64,000 nt of DNA from an uncultured Prevotellaceae bacterium (GCA_900319525.1 ONOU01000007.1:1-64000); one strand, 5' to 3'. Shown: positions 17,875 to 27,591, counted from the stretch's first letter. Made by a program: numbers and translations. Notes: generated by a model not told the origin, from the letters alone.

Positions 17875-20235
17875 TTACCTGCTCAGCAAGACGTCAATCA
17901 GGTTGGTCACGTCGCCAATGTTCACATTACTGTCGCCGTCAACGTCGGCACAGGTGACGCATGCATCCTCACCGTTGCCCAGCAGGAGGTCGATCAGGAC
18001 GGTCACATCGCCAATATTGACACTGCCGTCATGGTTCACGTCGCCACGCTGGAAGGGGTGGGTATTCTCATGCAGGACGACCATCTCGCTGTTGCTCCAC
18101 TCGCTCTCGCTGCCGTCGATATAGGCTGCCTTGACCTTGTAGAAGTAGGTGCCTCCAGCGTCAAGGTCGCTGACGGTATAGAATTTGTCGGGCGTGATGC
18201 CCTCAATCAGGCGGTATGCGTTGTCGCCGCTCTCGCTAGCGTGAACCGACGCAGCCTGGGTCGCGTCACCGGCATAGATCTTGATTTCCCTGATCATGGG
18301 ATAATAGCCAGCCTTGAAGGTGATGTGGTCCTGCTCGGCGCAGTCAAGCACGACTGTCCATGTGCGGTAGGTGAAGTCGCTGACGATGGTGTCCTTGTCC
18401 ATGCTGGTGGACACATATAGTTCTGACGGGTCACCATAGTAGCCATAGCTGCGCATCAGCACTTCGACGGTCACCTTGTCATAACCCGTGAGGTCGAGTG
18501 TGCCGGTCGTGATTGTGGAGTTGCGGCGAGGACAGATGCAGCCACCCTCCAGGTTGAGTTCACTGCCGGTGAAGGCCCAGCCTGCAGGCAGGTACTGGCT
18601 GGCGTTGGAAGCCTGGTTGACTGCTTCCTGGGGCAGGTCGCTCCAGTCAACGTCAACGAGCAGGCTGTAGGCGGGCTTTGCCATCACTTCAAGCGTATAG
18701 CTGGCCACGTTTTGCGATGGGGTCTCATCGGTCCAGTCGGCGCGGAACGAGGTGAGCGTGATGCCTGATTCACTTGCCGGCAGCATCTCGGGTTGATAGA
18801 CCTCTAGCGGAGCATTGCCGTTCAAAGTGATGGTCAGTGTGTTGGCTCCGGGACTGGTGCAGGTCAGGGTTGCCGTGCTGGCGCCCACTGCCTGCGGGCT
18901 GTAGGTTACTGTGACCTCGGTACCGCCTTCGGCTATGAGTTGTGACAGGCTGGTGGCGTCGATGGCAAATGCGCCGTCGGGATCATTGAGCGACAAGGCG
19001 ACATCGCCGGTCAGGTTGGTGCCTTTCAAGGTGATTGAGGTTGTGGAGGGCTTGCCGATGTAGGCCTGCATCATCACGGTGGTGGGGTAGGCCTGCAATC
19101 TGGGATCCTGGTAGCCTTCGGGCGGCTGGATGCCGATAATCATCTGCTGGCCGGTGCCAAAGGTGTAATCGCTGTAACTGAAGGCATTGAGGGCAAAGTA
19201 ACCGTTGCCGCGGCCGTTCCAGCCCCAGTTGATGTGATAGTTGCCGTCGCTGTCAACACCATCAAGGTTAAAGGCGTGGCCCGAACCCGTCAGGTTGTCA
19301 TAGGCGCAATATACGATGGGGCGCCCGGCGGCGAGCTCGGTCTCGATCATCGAGCCCCACTGCGCGTCAGTGTAGTTGGCATAACCCAGGTCGTCGGTCT
19401 TATAAACCAGCTGGGCATTCTGGTCATACTCAAAGAATTTCACAGCCCTCAGGATGTCATTGCCCAGAGCGCCGCTGCCGCTGATGGTGTAGTCCATTTC
19501 CTCGGCCTGGCCGATGTAGCGCATCAAGTGTGCCACGGCGCTGGCTTGCACGTCGTTGTACTGCCCGGCGATGTAATTGTCGAGCATGTTGTCCCAGTCA
19601 AATGTGGTGGGCGCCAGCTCGGGCAGGAAGGTCCCGTAACTGGGCAACATGTAACTGGGCACGGTGGGCGTCTGCTGCTTGGGGTACTTCCAGTAATGGA
19701 ACACCATCGACAGGGACGTCGCGGGGCAGCCGGTGTAGCACGTGTCGGTGCCAAAGACGGGGCACTCGTTCCAGTAGGGAGCGTTCTGGCTCCAGTTGGC
19801 GCTCAACAGCGGAGTGACTGTCGTGCTGGCGCGCAAGGGGGACTGTATCGAGGGCTGCAACGCGGGGTGAGCATGCAGATATTCCATCTGCTGCTTGTAC
19901 TGCGTGAGCCAGTACTGCATGTTGGCGGGCAGATGAGCCATGTCGAGTGGCTGGTCGCCATAGGCCAGGATTTCACGGGCGCGGTCATCGCCGGCGACGA
20001 TGATGAACGTGTTGCCCGCATTGAAGATATAGTAGGCTGGAGCACTGCCTTGATGGCTCATGAACTCGGTGTGCGACAACTTGACGCCTGCCATGCCGGT
20101 GTGCATGTGGCCAGCCAGTGTGTGGCGCTGCATGAATTGTTGTGCCATGTGTTGTGCCGACCGCTGGTCAACCGTTGCCGACCATGCTGGCAATAATGCA
20201 ATGAGTAACGTGGCTAAGCAAAGAATCTTTTTCAT
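17875..20235 (-). CDS. Secreted C10 cysteine peptidase with dockerin-like end
   Basis: 786 aa. Signal peptide 1-19, propeptide to ~138, and a C10 domain with Cys170 (TGCPATS), His320 (GHAFNLDGVD) and NWGWNG. The usual VDGY is replaced by LDGV, a mild change next to the His. An Ig-like domain (~375-470) follows, then a split Fn3 with jelly-roll insert (~475-715) and a dockerin pair (~727-786) whose linker is DACVTCADVD. All core catalytic residues are present, so an active secreted protease is expected. It has its own promoter and terminator. Confidence 0.95.
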   Translation of the reverse strand: MKKILCLATLLIALLPAWSATVDQRSAQHMAQQFMQRHTLAGHMHTGMAGVKLSHTEFMSHQGSAPAYYIFNAGNTFIIVAGDDRAREILAYGDQPLDMAHLPANMQYWLTQYKQQMEYLHAHPALQPSIQSPLRASTTVTPLLSANWSQNAPYWNECPVFGTDTCYTGCPATSLSMVFHYWKYPKQQTPTVPSYMLPSYGTFLPELAPTTFDWDNMLDNYIAGQYNDVQASAVAHLMRYIGQAEEMDYTISGSGALGNDILRAVKFFEYDQNAQLVYKTDDLGYANYTDAQWGSMIETELAAGRPIVYCAYDNLTGSGHAFNLDGVDSDGNYHINWGWNGRGNGYFALNAFSYSDYTFGTGQQMIIGIQPPEGYQDPRLQAYPTTVMMQAYIGKPSTTSITLKGTNLTGDVALSLNDPDGAFAIDATSLSQLIAEGGTEVTVTYSPQAVGASTATLTCTSPGANTLTITLNGNAPLEVYQPEMLPASESGITLTSFRADWTDETPSQNVASYTLEVMAKPAYSLLVDVDWSDLPQEAVNQASNASQYLPAGWAFTGSELNLEGGCICPRRNSTITTGTLDLTGYDKVTVEVLMRSYGYYGDPSELYVSTSMDKDTIVSDFTYRTWTVVLDCAEQDHITFKAGYYPMIREIKIYAGDATQAASVHASESGDNAYRLIEGITPDKFYTVSDLDAGGTYFYKVKAAYIDGSESEWSNSEMVVLHENTHPFQRGDVNHDGSVNIGDVTVLIDLLLGNGEDACVTCADVDGDSNVNIGDVTNLIDVLLSR

Positions 20236-20273
20236 GTGATAGTGATATTTGGTTGGTTAATCGTTAATTGTTG

Positions 20274-20305
20274 CAAAGGTAATCAAATTCATGGTATCGG
20301 GCAAG
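20274..20305 (-). promoter_or_regulatory. Promoter of the 17875-20235 peptidase gene
   Basis: Minus strand: CTTG (near-consensus) 20305-20302, N20, TACCTTTG 20281-20274, about 30 nt before the expected leader and start codon. Confidence 0.55.
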
Positions 20306-20324
20306 CAGGCCCCTCAAGGAAAGA

Positions 20325-20362
20325 CATGGGCCAGGTGTTCATGATGAAACATCTGGCCCATG
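20325..20362 (-). terminator. Terminator of the 20385-22778 peptidase gene
   Basis: CATGGGCCAGGTGTT and AACATCTGGCCCATG pair over 15 bp with one G-T position; the loop is 8 nt. Confidence 0.75.
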
Positions 20363-20384
20363 CTTTTCATGTCATTATCGGGAT

Positions 20385-22778
20385 TTAGTTCCCGCTCAGG
20401 AGCTTGTCAATCAAGCTGGTTACATCCGAGATGTTGACATTACCATCGCCATCAACGTCTGCGCAGGTCTCGCAGGCCTCACTGCCTGCGCCCAGCAACA
20501 TGTCGATGAGCGAGGTGACGTCCGAGATGTTGATCTGTCCGTCATGATTCACATCACCAGGTTGATGGTCTTGACCATTCCCAAACAGGGTCACGTTCTT
20601 GCTCTTGCTCCAGGCACTCTGGGTGCCATCGGTATAGAAGGCTTTCACCCTGTAGTAGAATGTGCCGCCGGCAGCGAGACCCGTTACCAGGTAGTGCTTG
20701 TCGGTCAAGCCTGTAACAATGCGGTAGTTGGCGTCGCCTTCCTCGGCAATGGCGCGTAGCATGGGCTCGTCGAGCTCGCCAGCATATATCTGGATGCTCT
20801 GGAACTGCGGGTAATTGCTCTTGCCGGCAAACGTTACCTGGTCAATCTCCTCGCAATTGAGCACAGCGACAAATCGGGTGAAATCGGCGCCTGCATTGGC
20901 GGTGAATTCCTTCGAATCCACGCTGGTCGAGACGGTAAATCTGGAATTGCTGCTGGTCAAAACCGACTTGGCAGTAACCACAACCGTTACCTTCTCAAAA
21001 CCTGCCAGATCATAGTTGGGCGTGGCAAAGGAGCTCTTGTTGTTGATCGAGATGCCCCCAGCCTCGCGCCACAGGCCGTTACCAGCAAAGGTCCAGCCTT
21101 GAGGCAGGATGGCACCAGGATTGTCCGAATAATTGGTGCCCATCTCGGTCACCTCGCTCCAGTCCACTTCGTCAAGCAGGGCGGCACCCGGCTTGGTGTT
21201 GACTTCCAGGGTGTAGCTCTCGACATACTTGTCAGCAGTCAGATCGGTCCAGTCGGCACGGAATTGAGTCAAGGTGACATAGGCGCTGTCGGCGGGCAGC
21301 ATCACCGGGTCGTGGGTCTCCAGAGCGGCCTCGCCGTGGAGTGTGATGATTACATCCTCGGCCTCGGGGCTGCTAAGGGTTATCGTGGCGTTGTGGGTGC
21401 CGCTGTACTGGGGCGCATAGGTCACGGTGATTTCCTTGCCTTCGGCGGTCTCGGCGACATCAACACTGCTGGCATCCAGCGAGAAAACGCCATTCTCATC
21501 GTGGAGCGTCAATGTTACGGCATCAGTCAGGTATTTACCCTTGACGGTAAAGGTGGTTACATCCGTTTTCTCGGCAAGCGCCTGCATGTTGATTTGCACG
21601 GGCGATACCTTGATGGTGGGGGTCGTGATGGGCGGTTGCAGGCCCTTGATGATCAACTGCTCGACGTTGAACGTGTAGTCGCCATAGGTGAACGCGTTTA
21701 GTGCGAAGTCGCCGTTGCCTTCACCACTCCAGCCCCAATTCACGTGATAGGTGTTGTCGATAGCATTGTAGCCGTCAACGTTAAAGGCGTGTCCGCTCCA
21801 GCCATACCAGCTATCGTAGTCATAGGCACAATAGACCAGAGGACGGCCCTCGCTCAACTCGGTCTGTATCAGTTCGGCCCAGTCGGCATCGTTGATCAGC
21901 TCAGTCTCGCTGCCATAGTAGTCGGCAGTCGCCTTGTACACGACCTCGGCGTCCTCGTCGTAGCCGAAGAACTTGACGGCCCTCAGGATATCCTCACCCT
22001 GGGCTCCGCTGCCCTCAGGGCTGTAATCCATTTGCTCGACTTGCCCGATGTAGCGCATGAGCCATGCCACGGCATCGGCCTGGGCCTCGGTGTACTCCAC
22101 GCCCTCATATTTGTCGAGCATGTTGTCCCAGTCAAACGTGATGGAAGGTAGGGCGGGCAAACGGGTGCCGATGCTCGTTGCGGTGTAGGACTCCACTTCG
22201 GGGGTGGGTTCCTTGGGGTACTTCCAGTAGTAGAATACCATCGACAGCGAGGTGGCGGGGCATCCCGTAAGGCAGTACTCGCCGTTATAGACGGGGCAGT
22301 GGTTGTAATAGGGCTCCAGCTGGTCCCACTCGGCAGTGAGCAGCGGGGCAATGGTGTGTGCCCTCATGCTCGTGCTGGCTTTGGGCTTTTCGACAACCAG
22401 TCCGGGATGGGCCTGGAGGAACTCGATTTGGCGCTTATAGGTGCTCAGCCAGTACTTCATGTTGGCAGGCATGTGATTCATGTCCAGGGGGCGGTCGCCA
22501 TGGGCCAGGATTTCCTGGGCACGGTCGTCACCGGCCACGATGACAAAACTGTTATCGGTGTTGAAGATGTAATAGACGGGAACACTGGTGAGGCTGGAAT
22601 TTGCTTCGGCGTGAAGCAGCTTGATGTCGGCAGGCGTACTGCTGAGCCGCTTCCCGTTGTCATGGCGGTCGATAAAACGTTGTGCTGTGGCTTGTGCCAT
22701 AGCCAGATCCACATTAGCCGCTACAGCCTGCATCACGGCAAGCACTAGCAGCGAGGTAAAGAATAACATTCTCTTCAT
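20385..22778 (-). CDS. Secreted C10 cysteine peptidase with dockerin-like end
   Basis: 797 aa from ATG 22778; an in-frame TTG two codons upstream is not needed. Signal peptide 1-20, propeptide to ~140, and a C10 domain with Cys173, His330 (GHAFNVDGYN) and NWGWSG from Asn347. Then come an Ig-like domain, a split Fn3 with jelly-roll insert, and a dockerin pair (GDVNHDGQINISDV, ADVDGDGNVNISDV) with the EACETCAD linker. This is the closest in-window relative of the His-less copy at 347-2617 and the best reference for defining that deletion. No clear consensus promoter is seen upstream; TATATTCG at 22858-22865 is one mismatch away. Confidence 0.95.
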   Translation of the reverse strand: MKRMLFFTSLLVLAVMQAVAANVDLAMAQATAQRFIDRHDNGKRLSSTPADIKLLHAEANSSLTSVPVYYIFNTDNSFVIVAGDDRAQEILAHGDRPLDMNHMPANMKYWLSTYKRQIEFLQAHPGLVVEKPKASTSMRAHTIAPLLTAEWDQLEPYYNHCPVYNGEYCLTGCPATSLSMVFYYWKYPKEPTPEVESYTATSIGTRLPALPSITFDWDNMLDKYEGVEYTEAQADAVAWLMRYIGQVEQMDYSPEGSGAQGEDILRAVKFFGYDEDAEVVYKATADYYGSETELINDADWAELIQTELSEGRPLVYCAYDYDSWYGWSGHAFNVDGYNAIDNTYHVNWGWSGEGNGDFALNAFTYGDYTFNVEQLIIKGLQPPITTPTIKVSPVQINMQALAEKTDVTTFTVKGKYLTDAVTLTLHDENGVFSLDASSVDVAETAEGKEITVTYAPQYSGTHNATITLSSPEAEDVIITLHGEAALETHDPVMLPADSAYVTLTQFRADWTDLTADKYVESYTLEVNTKPGAALLDEVDWSEVTEMGTNYSDNPGAILPQGWTFAGNGLWREAGGISINNKSSFATPNYDLAGFEKVTVVVTAKSVLTSSNSRFTVSTSVDSKEFTANAGADFTRFVAVLNCEEIDQVTFAGKSNYPQFQSIQIYAGELDEPMLRAIAEEGDANYRIVTGLTDKHYLVTGLAAGGTFYYRVKAFYTDGTQSAWSKSKNVTLFGNGQDHQPGDVNHDGQINISDVTSLIDMLLGAGSEACETCADVDGDGNVNISDVTSLIDKLLSGN

Positions 22779-22933
22779 AAGCAACGTGTCGTTTAATTGA
22801 TTTATAGTTAATGCTTAACGTTAATTCCTTTATTCGTTCTTACCGGATTCGATTGTGCGAATATATCCAAAAAATCTAGAATAGGCAATGTTTTAGCTAA
22901 AAATCCTGCAGTTTTCTTTTTTCCCCCAGAAAA

Positions 22934-22967
22934 ACAAGGCCTGGAGCATTATCGCCCCAGACCTTGT
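22934..22967 (-). terminator. Terminator of the 22993-25392 peptidase gene
   Basis: ACAAGGCCTGGAGC and GCCCCAGACCTTGT pair over 14 bp with two non-Watson-Crick positions. The minus-strand 3' side is TTTTCTGGGGG. Confidence 0.7.
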
Positions 22968-22992
22968 AATGGAATTTAGTGATGAGCTACAA

Positions 22993-25392
22993 TCAATTGC
23001 CTTTGCTCAACAGCATGTCGATCAGGGCTGTTACATCTGCGATATTGATGTCGCCCTGGCCGTCAACGTCGGCACAGGTCGTGCATACACCGTCAGGATT
23101 GCCCAGCAGGTAGTCGATGAGCGTAGTCACGTCGGAGATGTTGACACCGCCGTCATGGTTCACGTCACCCACAGCAAACTCGTGAGGAGCAGGACCGTTA
23201 TCAAACAGGGTAACCATCTCCTTATTGCTCCAGGCGCTCTCGGTACCGTCGGTGTACAGGGCCTTCACCTTATAGAGGAAGGTGCCGCCTTCAACCAGGT
23301 TATTAACGGTGTAGAACTTGTCGGTGATGCCGGTGATCAGGCGATAGGTCTCGCTACCCTGCTCTTCAATGGCCTTGAGTTGGGGAGCGGTCATCTCACC
23401 AGTGTAAACCTTAATGCTCTGAATCTCGGGATAGTAGGTCTCGGAGAAAATCTCGATTCTCTCGTTCCCATTGCAATTCAAGACAACGGTGTAGTCGGCA
23501 TAGTCGTTAGCAAACTCAACGTACTTGCTGTCAACGCTGTTCTTCACCGAGATGGCCGAATTGGTCCAGGTATAGCAGTTCTTGCCCCTGACAACAACGG
23601 TCACCTTGTCATAGCCGGCAAGGTCAAGCACGGGTGTGTAGAGGCTGTAACCGCTGGAAATCGAGATGCGGCCACCCTCCAGGTAAACGCCACCATTGTA
23701 CACCCATCCCTCGGGCATATAGTCGGCGGCGTTGCCCGACGAGGGCACCTCGCTCCAGTCGGCTTGTGCGATCAGGCCGCTGGTGGGCTTCTCGCTCACC
23801 TCAAGGGTGTAGCTGGCAACGTTCTCGGGCACGGTCTGGTCGGTCCAGTTGGCGCGGAAAGAGCTCAGGGTGATGTTGGCGCTGTCGGCAGGCAGCATCA
23901 CGGGGTCATAAACCACCAGCGGTGCAACAGTGGCGGTGCCCTTGAGGGTAATGACCTTGGCATCAGCGCCCTCGCTCGTCAAGGTGATAGTGGCATTGTG
24001 GGTGCCGACAGCCTGGGGTGCATAGGTCACAATAATCTTGGCATTACCCACCTGGTCGAGAGCGATGGCATTGGCATCGATCGAGAAGACGCCGTTCTCG
24101 TCATCAAGCGTTACGTTGATGCCCTCGGTCAGGTATTGACCCTTCACGGTGATGGTGTCATTGACGGTTTCGCCGGCATAGCACTCCATATTCACGTTCT
24201 GCTTGTCAACCAGGATGCGGGGATCGGTCGAGAGGCCGGGGGGCTGCACGCCAACGTACATCGAAGGCCAGAAATCATAAACTATCATGCCGTCGATTCT
24301 GAAAGCGTCCAGTGCATAGAAGGCGTTCAATTCCGAGCGCATACCAAAGTTCACGTGATACAGGTCATTGGTGGCGTCATAGCCGTCAACGTTGAATGCG
24401 TGGCCTGCGATACCTGTCGAGTCACTGGACATGTCAAATGCACAATAAACCAGCGGACGTCTGGCAACCAGCTCTGACTGGATCAATTCGGCCCACTCAT
24501 CGTCGGTGTAGTTCTGAGTGGGATCGGACATGCTCTCAAAGAAGTTGTACTGCAATACATAGTGGGCACCCTCATCATAGCCGAAGGTCTGGAGGGCTTG
24601 GGCAATGTATTCATTTCCCGTACCGCTCTTGTCGGTATTGTAGTCAATGTTCTCGGCCTGGCCCACATAGCGCATGAGCCATGCGATAGCGTCTTTATTC
24701 ACTTCGGGCAAGCGGTCGATGTCAACGTCCTCATAGGTGTCCCACATGTTCTCCCAGTCAAAGGTGTACTCGGGCAGGGCAGGGACATTGATCTTGGAAT
24801 CGGGGCATTGATATCCGTCCATGGCGGGAGCCTTCTCGGGATATTCCCAGTATTTCATCACTTGAGCTAGCGATGTGGCGGTGCAGCCGGTCTTGCAATA
24901 GTCGCGGCCGACCTTGGGACAGCGCATGTTGTAAGGCTTGTCTTGTGCCCAGGCGGTCTGTAGCAGCGGCTCAACCGAAACGCCGCCACTCTTGATGTTC
25001 TTGTTGACGATGAGACCCGGATGAGCCTGGAGGTACTCCATCTGAGCCTGGTACAGGTTCAAGAAGAACTGCATGTTGTCAGGGATGTCGTTCAAGTCGG
25101 TAAGGGGCTTGTTGCCGTAGGCGAGGATCTCGCGGGCACGGTCATCACCAGCCACGATGACGTAACCCTTGTCGGTGTTGACGATGTAGTAAGCTGCCAT
25201 AGCGGCATTGCTTGAGTTCTTTACCTCGTGGGTCCACTTTACCGTGGGTGCCGAGGTCATCAGGCGACCATGTGAGGTCTTGTTGTGCAAGAATTTGGCG
25301 GCTTTGGTCTGGGCTGTTGATAAGTCAACATTGCCAGCCATTACCGATGTTGCCGCGAGCAGTGTGGCAGCAAGAAGCAGTAATTTCCTCAT
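22993..25392 (-). CDS. Secreted C10 peptidase with degenerate Asn/Trp motif, dockerin-ended
   Basis: 799 aa from ATG 25392; an in-frame TTG three codons upstream was discarded. Signal peptide 1-19, propeptide to ~138, and a C10 domain with Cys170 (TGCTATS) and His331 (GHAFNVDGYD). Where paralogs read N(W/F)GWSG it reads NFGMRSE (348-354), so the Trp that packs on the catalytic pair in streptopain-type enzymes is lost. An Ig-like domain, split Fn3 with jelly-roll insert, and a dockerin pair with a GVCTTCAD linker follow. The dockerin end closely matches that of the 2853-4994 gene on the other strand. Activity is uncertain. Confidence 0.93.
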   Translation of the reverse strand: MRKLLLLAATLLAATSVMAGNVDLSTAQTKAAKFLHNKTSHGRLMTSAPTVKWTHEVKNSSNAAMAAYYIVNTDKGYVIVAGDDRAREILAYGNKPLTDLNDIPDNMQFFLNLYQAQMEYLQAHPGLIVNKNIKSGGVSVEPLLQTAWAQDKPYNMRCPKVGRDYCKTGCTATSLAQVMKYWEYPEKAPAMDGYQCPDSKINVPALPEYTFDWENMWDTYEDVDIDRLPEVNKDAIAWLMRYVGQAENIDYNTDKSGTGNEYIAQALQTFGYDEGAHYVLQYNFFESMSDPTQNYTDDEWAELIQSELVARRPLVYCAFDMSSDSTGIAGHAFNVDGYDATNDLYHVNFGMRSELNAFYALDAFRIDGMIVYDFWPSMYVGVQPPGLSTDPRILVDKQNVNMECYAGETVNDTITVKGQYLTEGINVTLDDENGVFSIDANAIALDQVGNAKIIVTYAPQAVGTHNATITLTSEGADAKVITLKGTATVAPLVVYDPVMLPADSANITLSSFRANWTDQTVPENVASYTLEVSEKPTSGLIAQADWSEVPSSGNAADYMPEGWVYNGGVYLEGGRISISSGYSLYTPVLDLAGYDKVTVVVRGKNCYTWTNSAISVKNSVDSKYVEFANDYADYTVVLNCNGNERIEIFSETYYPEIQSIKVYTGEMTAPQLKAIEEQGSETYRLITGITDKFYTVNNLVEGGTFLYKVKALYTDGTESAWSNKEMVTLFDNGPAPHEFAVGDVNHDGGVNISDVTTLIDYLLGNPDGVCTTCADVDGQGDINIADVTALIDMLLSKGN

Positions 25393-25568
25393 AAATAGCA
25401 AGTTAATGGTTTAAAATGTGATTAAAATATTGTAGTTAGTATCCTTTTCTTACCTTTGAGCGTGCTAAGTTACTAATAAATAGGTGATAATAATTCAATT
25501 TCCGCCTTTTTTTCGTCAATTTGACTGAAAAAAAACGGAAACCGGTGAATGTGATCCCTGCTGGGTGA

Positions 25569-27578
25569 TCAGTTGACGAAGTTGACCGACACGCCAACTT
25601 GCAGACGTGCGGGATTCAAGGGATAATGTGGTGTGGCAAAATAAGCGTCACCGCTGTGAATCTTTTGGTTAAAGTGCGTCCAGGCGACAAAAAAGCGGGC
25701 CTGCTTCATCTTGAAGTTGGCATACAGGTTGAGCAACGGGAAGCCGCCACACTTTATCTCCTGCTGGCTGTGGAAGGTCATCGTCGCGGGATTATAGGAC
25801 GGTGCATAGTACTTGGTGTAGAAATTGCCGTCAACACCCAGTTGAACGTGCAGCACACGTGCGATGGCAAATGTGGCATACAGGTTGCTGTAGATGGCCA
25901 GCTTGGGCAAGGGCAGCACGGTCTCGTTGCTGCTCGTCTGCAAGGTGACACTGTTTTCCCAGTTGAAGGCCTTGAAATGCAAGCCTTGATGCCATCGCGC
26001 GCTCAGCACGTGGATGGCGCCACTGTGGTGCGCCGGCAGCCCGTCGGCATCCCAGTAGATATAGTCTGTCAAGGTCTCATAGCCCACATTGACGTTGGTC
26101 CATGTGTGGGGAATATTCAGTTCGCCGCCCACACGCACGCGTTTGGTCTTGGCAAAACTGTTGTCCCAGGCATAGTGGTTGGAGATGAAGTGTTGCAACA
26201 GGTAGGGCACAGACAGATTCTTGAAATAGCCGTATCCCTTGATACTGACGGTGTCGCCCAGCAGTCGGAACCGTGTGGTCACATCTCCGGCAATATCGAC
26301 TTCGCCAGCCGCGTCACCCAGCACACCGAATTGGGCAGTGGCATTGTAGCGCAGCAAGGAACCCTGCTGCTTGGTCAGCTGGCCTCCCACCCACAGCAGG
26401 TTCTGCGTCTTGGCGTGAACGATATCTACGGGTAAGGAATCCAGCCCGTCGTCCTGCTCGGTGCCGGTTAAGCTGTCGGCTGCTTGGGTGTAGCGCCTCA
26501 CCTCGTGTGTGCCATAGACGGCAAAACCAAATTTGGCCCACTTGTTGAACCCCTCAAGCATCGACACGCCCACGGTGTTGCGCAGCCGCCAGAACTTGGT
26601 TTCCTCGTTGGTGCCGTCCGGGCTCAGGTAGGTGTGGTCAAAGAACGAGCGGTCCTCGCTCGTTGAGCTGTTGATGAACTGGTGCTGGCTGTGCTTGAAA
26701 TCCAGGGTCCAGATAAAGCTGGTCACGGGCACATAGGTGCGGTCGATCACCGTGTCGGTAACGCTGTCACGGCGGTAGCGGTAAAAGCCCACCTTGTAGC
26801 GCTGGTTCAGGTACAGCTGGCTACCCTCCAGGTGGCTGTGGGCCGAGCTCAGGTGGGTGGGGATGCTCTTGTTATCGACCCGCGTCTCGCCGCCTTGCAC
26901 CTCGGCAGGGTCAGTGATGTAGCGGTCATCGGTGATACCGCCGCTCTCCTTAGTGGTGTAGTTGTAGTGGTTGAAGAACGTCTGCAACTCGTATCGGTCA
27001 CCCATGTGGGACCCGAACAGGCGCCACGTGAAGTCTTTGTCGGCCTGCACGTCATAGGAGCCCTTACTGTAGATGTAGTCCAGCCCGCCGCCCAATTGGG
27101 TCTTGCGGTTGACATTGCCCGAGAACTCCAGCCGTGTGCGGTCCAGGTTGCTGTACTTGTCACCGCCGGTAGAGTGGCTCAACAGTGTCATGGGGATGCG
27201 GGTGTTGTAATAGCGCATCGTGCCCGTGTCATGAAGCCATGCCCCGATGGCGTCCTCAAAGAAGAACTCACCCGTCACTGGACGGTCAAAGAAGATCTGG
27301 TCCTGGCCTGGCGCACCATAGTTGCCCGTGGTGAGCCATGCATCGCTCACCATCGACGGCACCATCGTGCGGTGATAGTCCAGATGGATGGTGTCGATGG
27401 TGGATGGATAGTGCAGGCCCAGCGGCTCGCTCACGCTCCAGGCAAAGGATGGTTCCACACGCTGCTTCTTGGGCTTAGCGGTTTTGGACGGGCGCTCCTG
27501 CTGGAATTGCGCCACAGCCACGTTGGCCATCGCTGCCACCAGCACCAGTATCAATATGACCAGTCTATTTTTCTTCAC
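25569..27578 (-). CDS. Putative outer-membrane porin (Porin_10-like)
   Basis: 669 aa starting at GTG 27578, giving a signal peptide (MKKNRLVILILVLVAAMANVA, cleaved near 23) and then a mature region of alternating, aromatic-rich beta strands to the C-terminus, as in Bacteroidota putative porins. Features are an early GLHYPSTIDT segment, many strand pairs such as LGGGLDYIYSKGSYDV, and a C-terminal LQVGVSVNFVN strand. It probably forms an outer-membrane barrel; the solute is unknown. A TATCTTTG element (27591-27584) lies so close that the transcript may be leaderless. No upstream ATG exists in frame before a stop. Confidence 0.8.
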   Translation of the reverse strand: MKKNRLVILILVLVAAMANVAVAQFQQERPSKTAKPKKQRVEPSFAWSVSEPLGLHYPSTIDTIHLDYHRTMVPSMVSDAWLTTGNYGAPGQDQIFFDRPVTGEFFFEDAIGAWLHDTGTMRYYNTRIPMTLLSHSTGGDKYSNLDRTRLEFSGNVNRKTQLGGGLDYIYSKGSYDVQADKDFTWRLFGSHMGDRYELQTFFNHYNYTTKESGGITDDRYITDPAEVQGGETRVDNKSIPTHLSSAHSHLEGSQLYLNQRYKVGFYRYRRDSVTDTVIDRTYVPVTSFIWTLDFKHSQHQFINSSTSEDRSFFDHTYLSPDGTNEETKFWRLRNTVGVSMLEGFNKWAKFGFAVYGTHEVRRYTQAADSLTGTEQDDGLDSLPVDIVHAKTQNLLWVGGQLTKQQGSLLRYNATAQFGVLGDAAGEVDIAGDVTTRFRLLGDTVSIKGYGYFKNLSVPYLLQHFISNHYAWDNSFAKTKRVRVGGELNIPHTWTNVNVGYETLTDYIYWDADGLPAHHSGAIHVLSARWHQGLHFKAFNWENSVTLQTSSNETVLPLPKLAIYSNLYATFAIARVLHVQLGVDGNFYTKYYAPSYNPATMTFHSQQEIKCGGFPLLNLYANFKMKQARFFVAWTHFNQKIHSGDAYFATPHYPLNPARLQVGVSVNFVN

Positions 27579-27583
27579 GGCTG

Positions 27584-27591
27584 CAAAGATA
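27584..27591 (-). promoter_or_regulatory. -7 element just before the GTG start of the porin gene
   Basis: TATCTTTG on the minus strand, ending 6 bp before the GTG. It has no convincing -33 partner. Confidence 0.4.

Noticed and set aside
25520-25568. Weak hairpin TGATC...GATCA as terminator of the porin gene.
   Set aside because: Arms are only 5 bp plus bulges and overlap the end of the gene; too weak to call.
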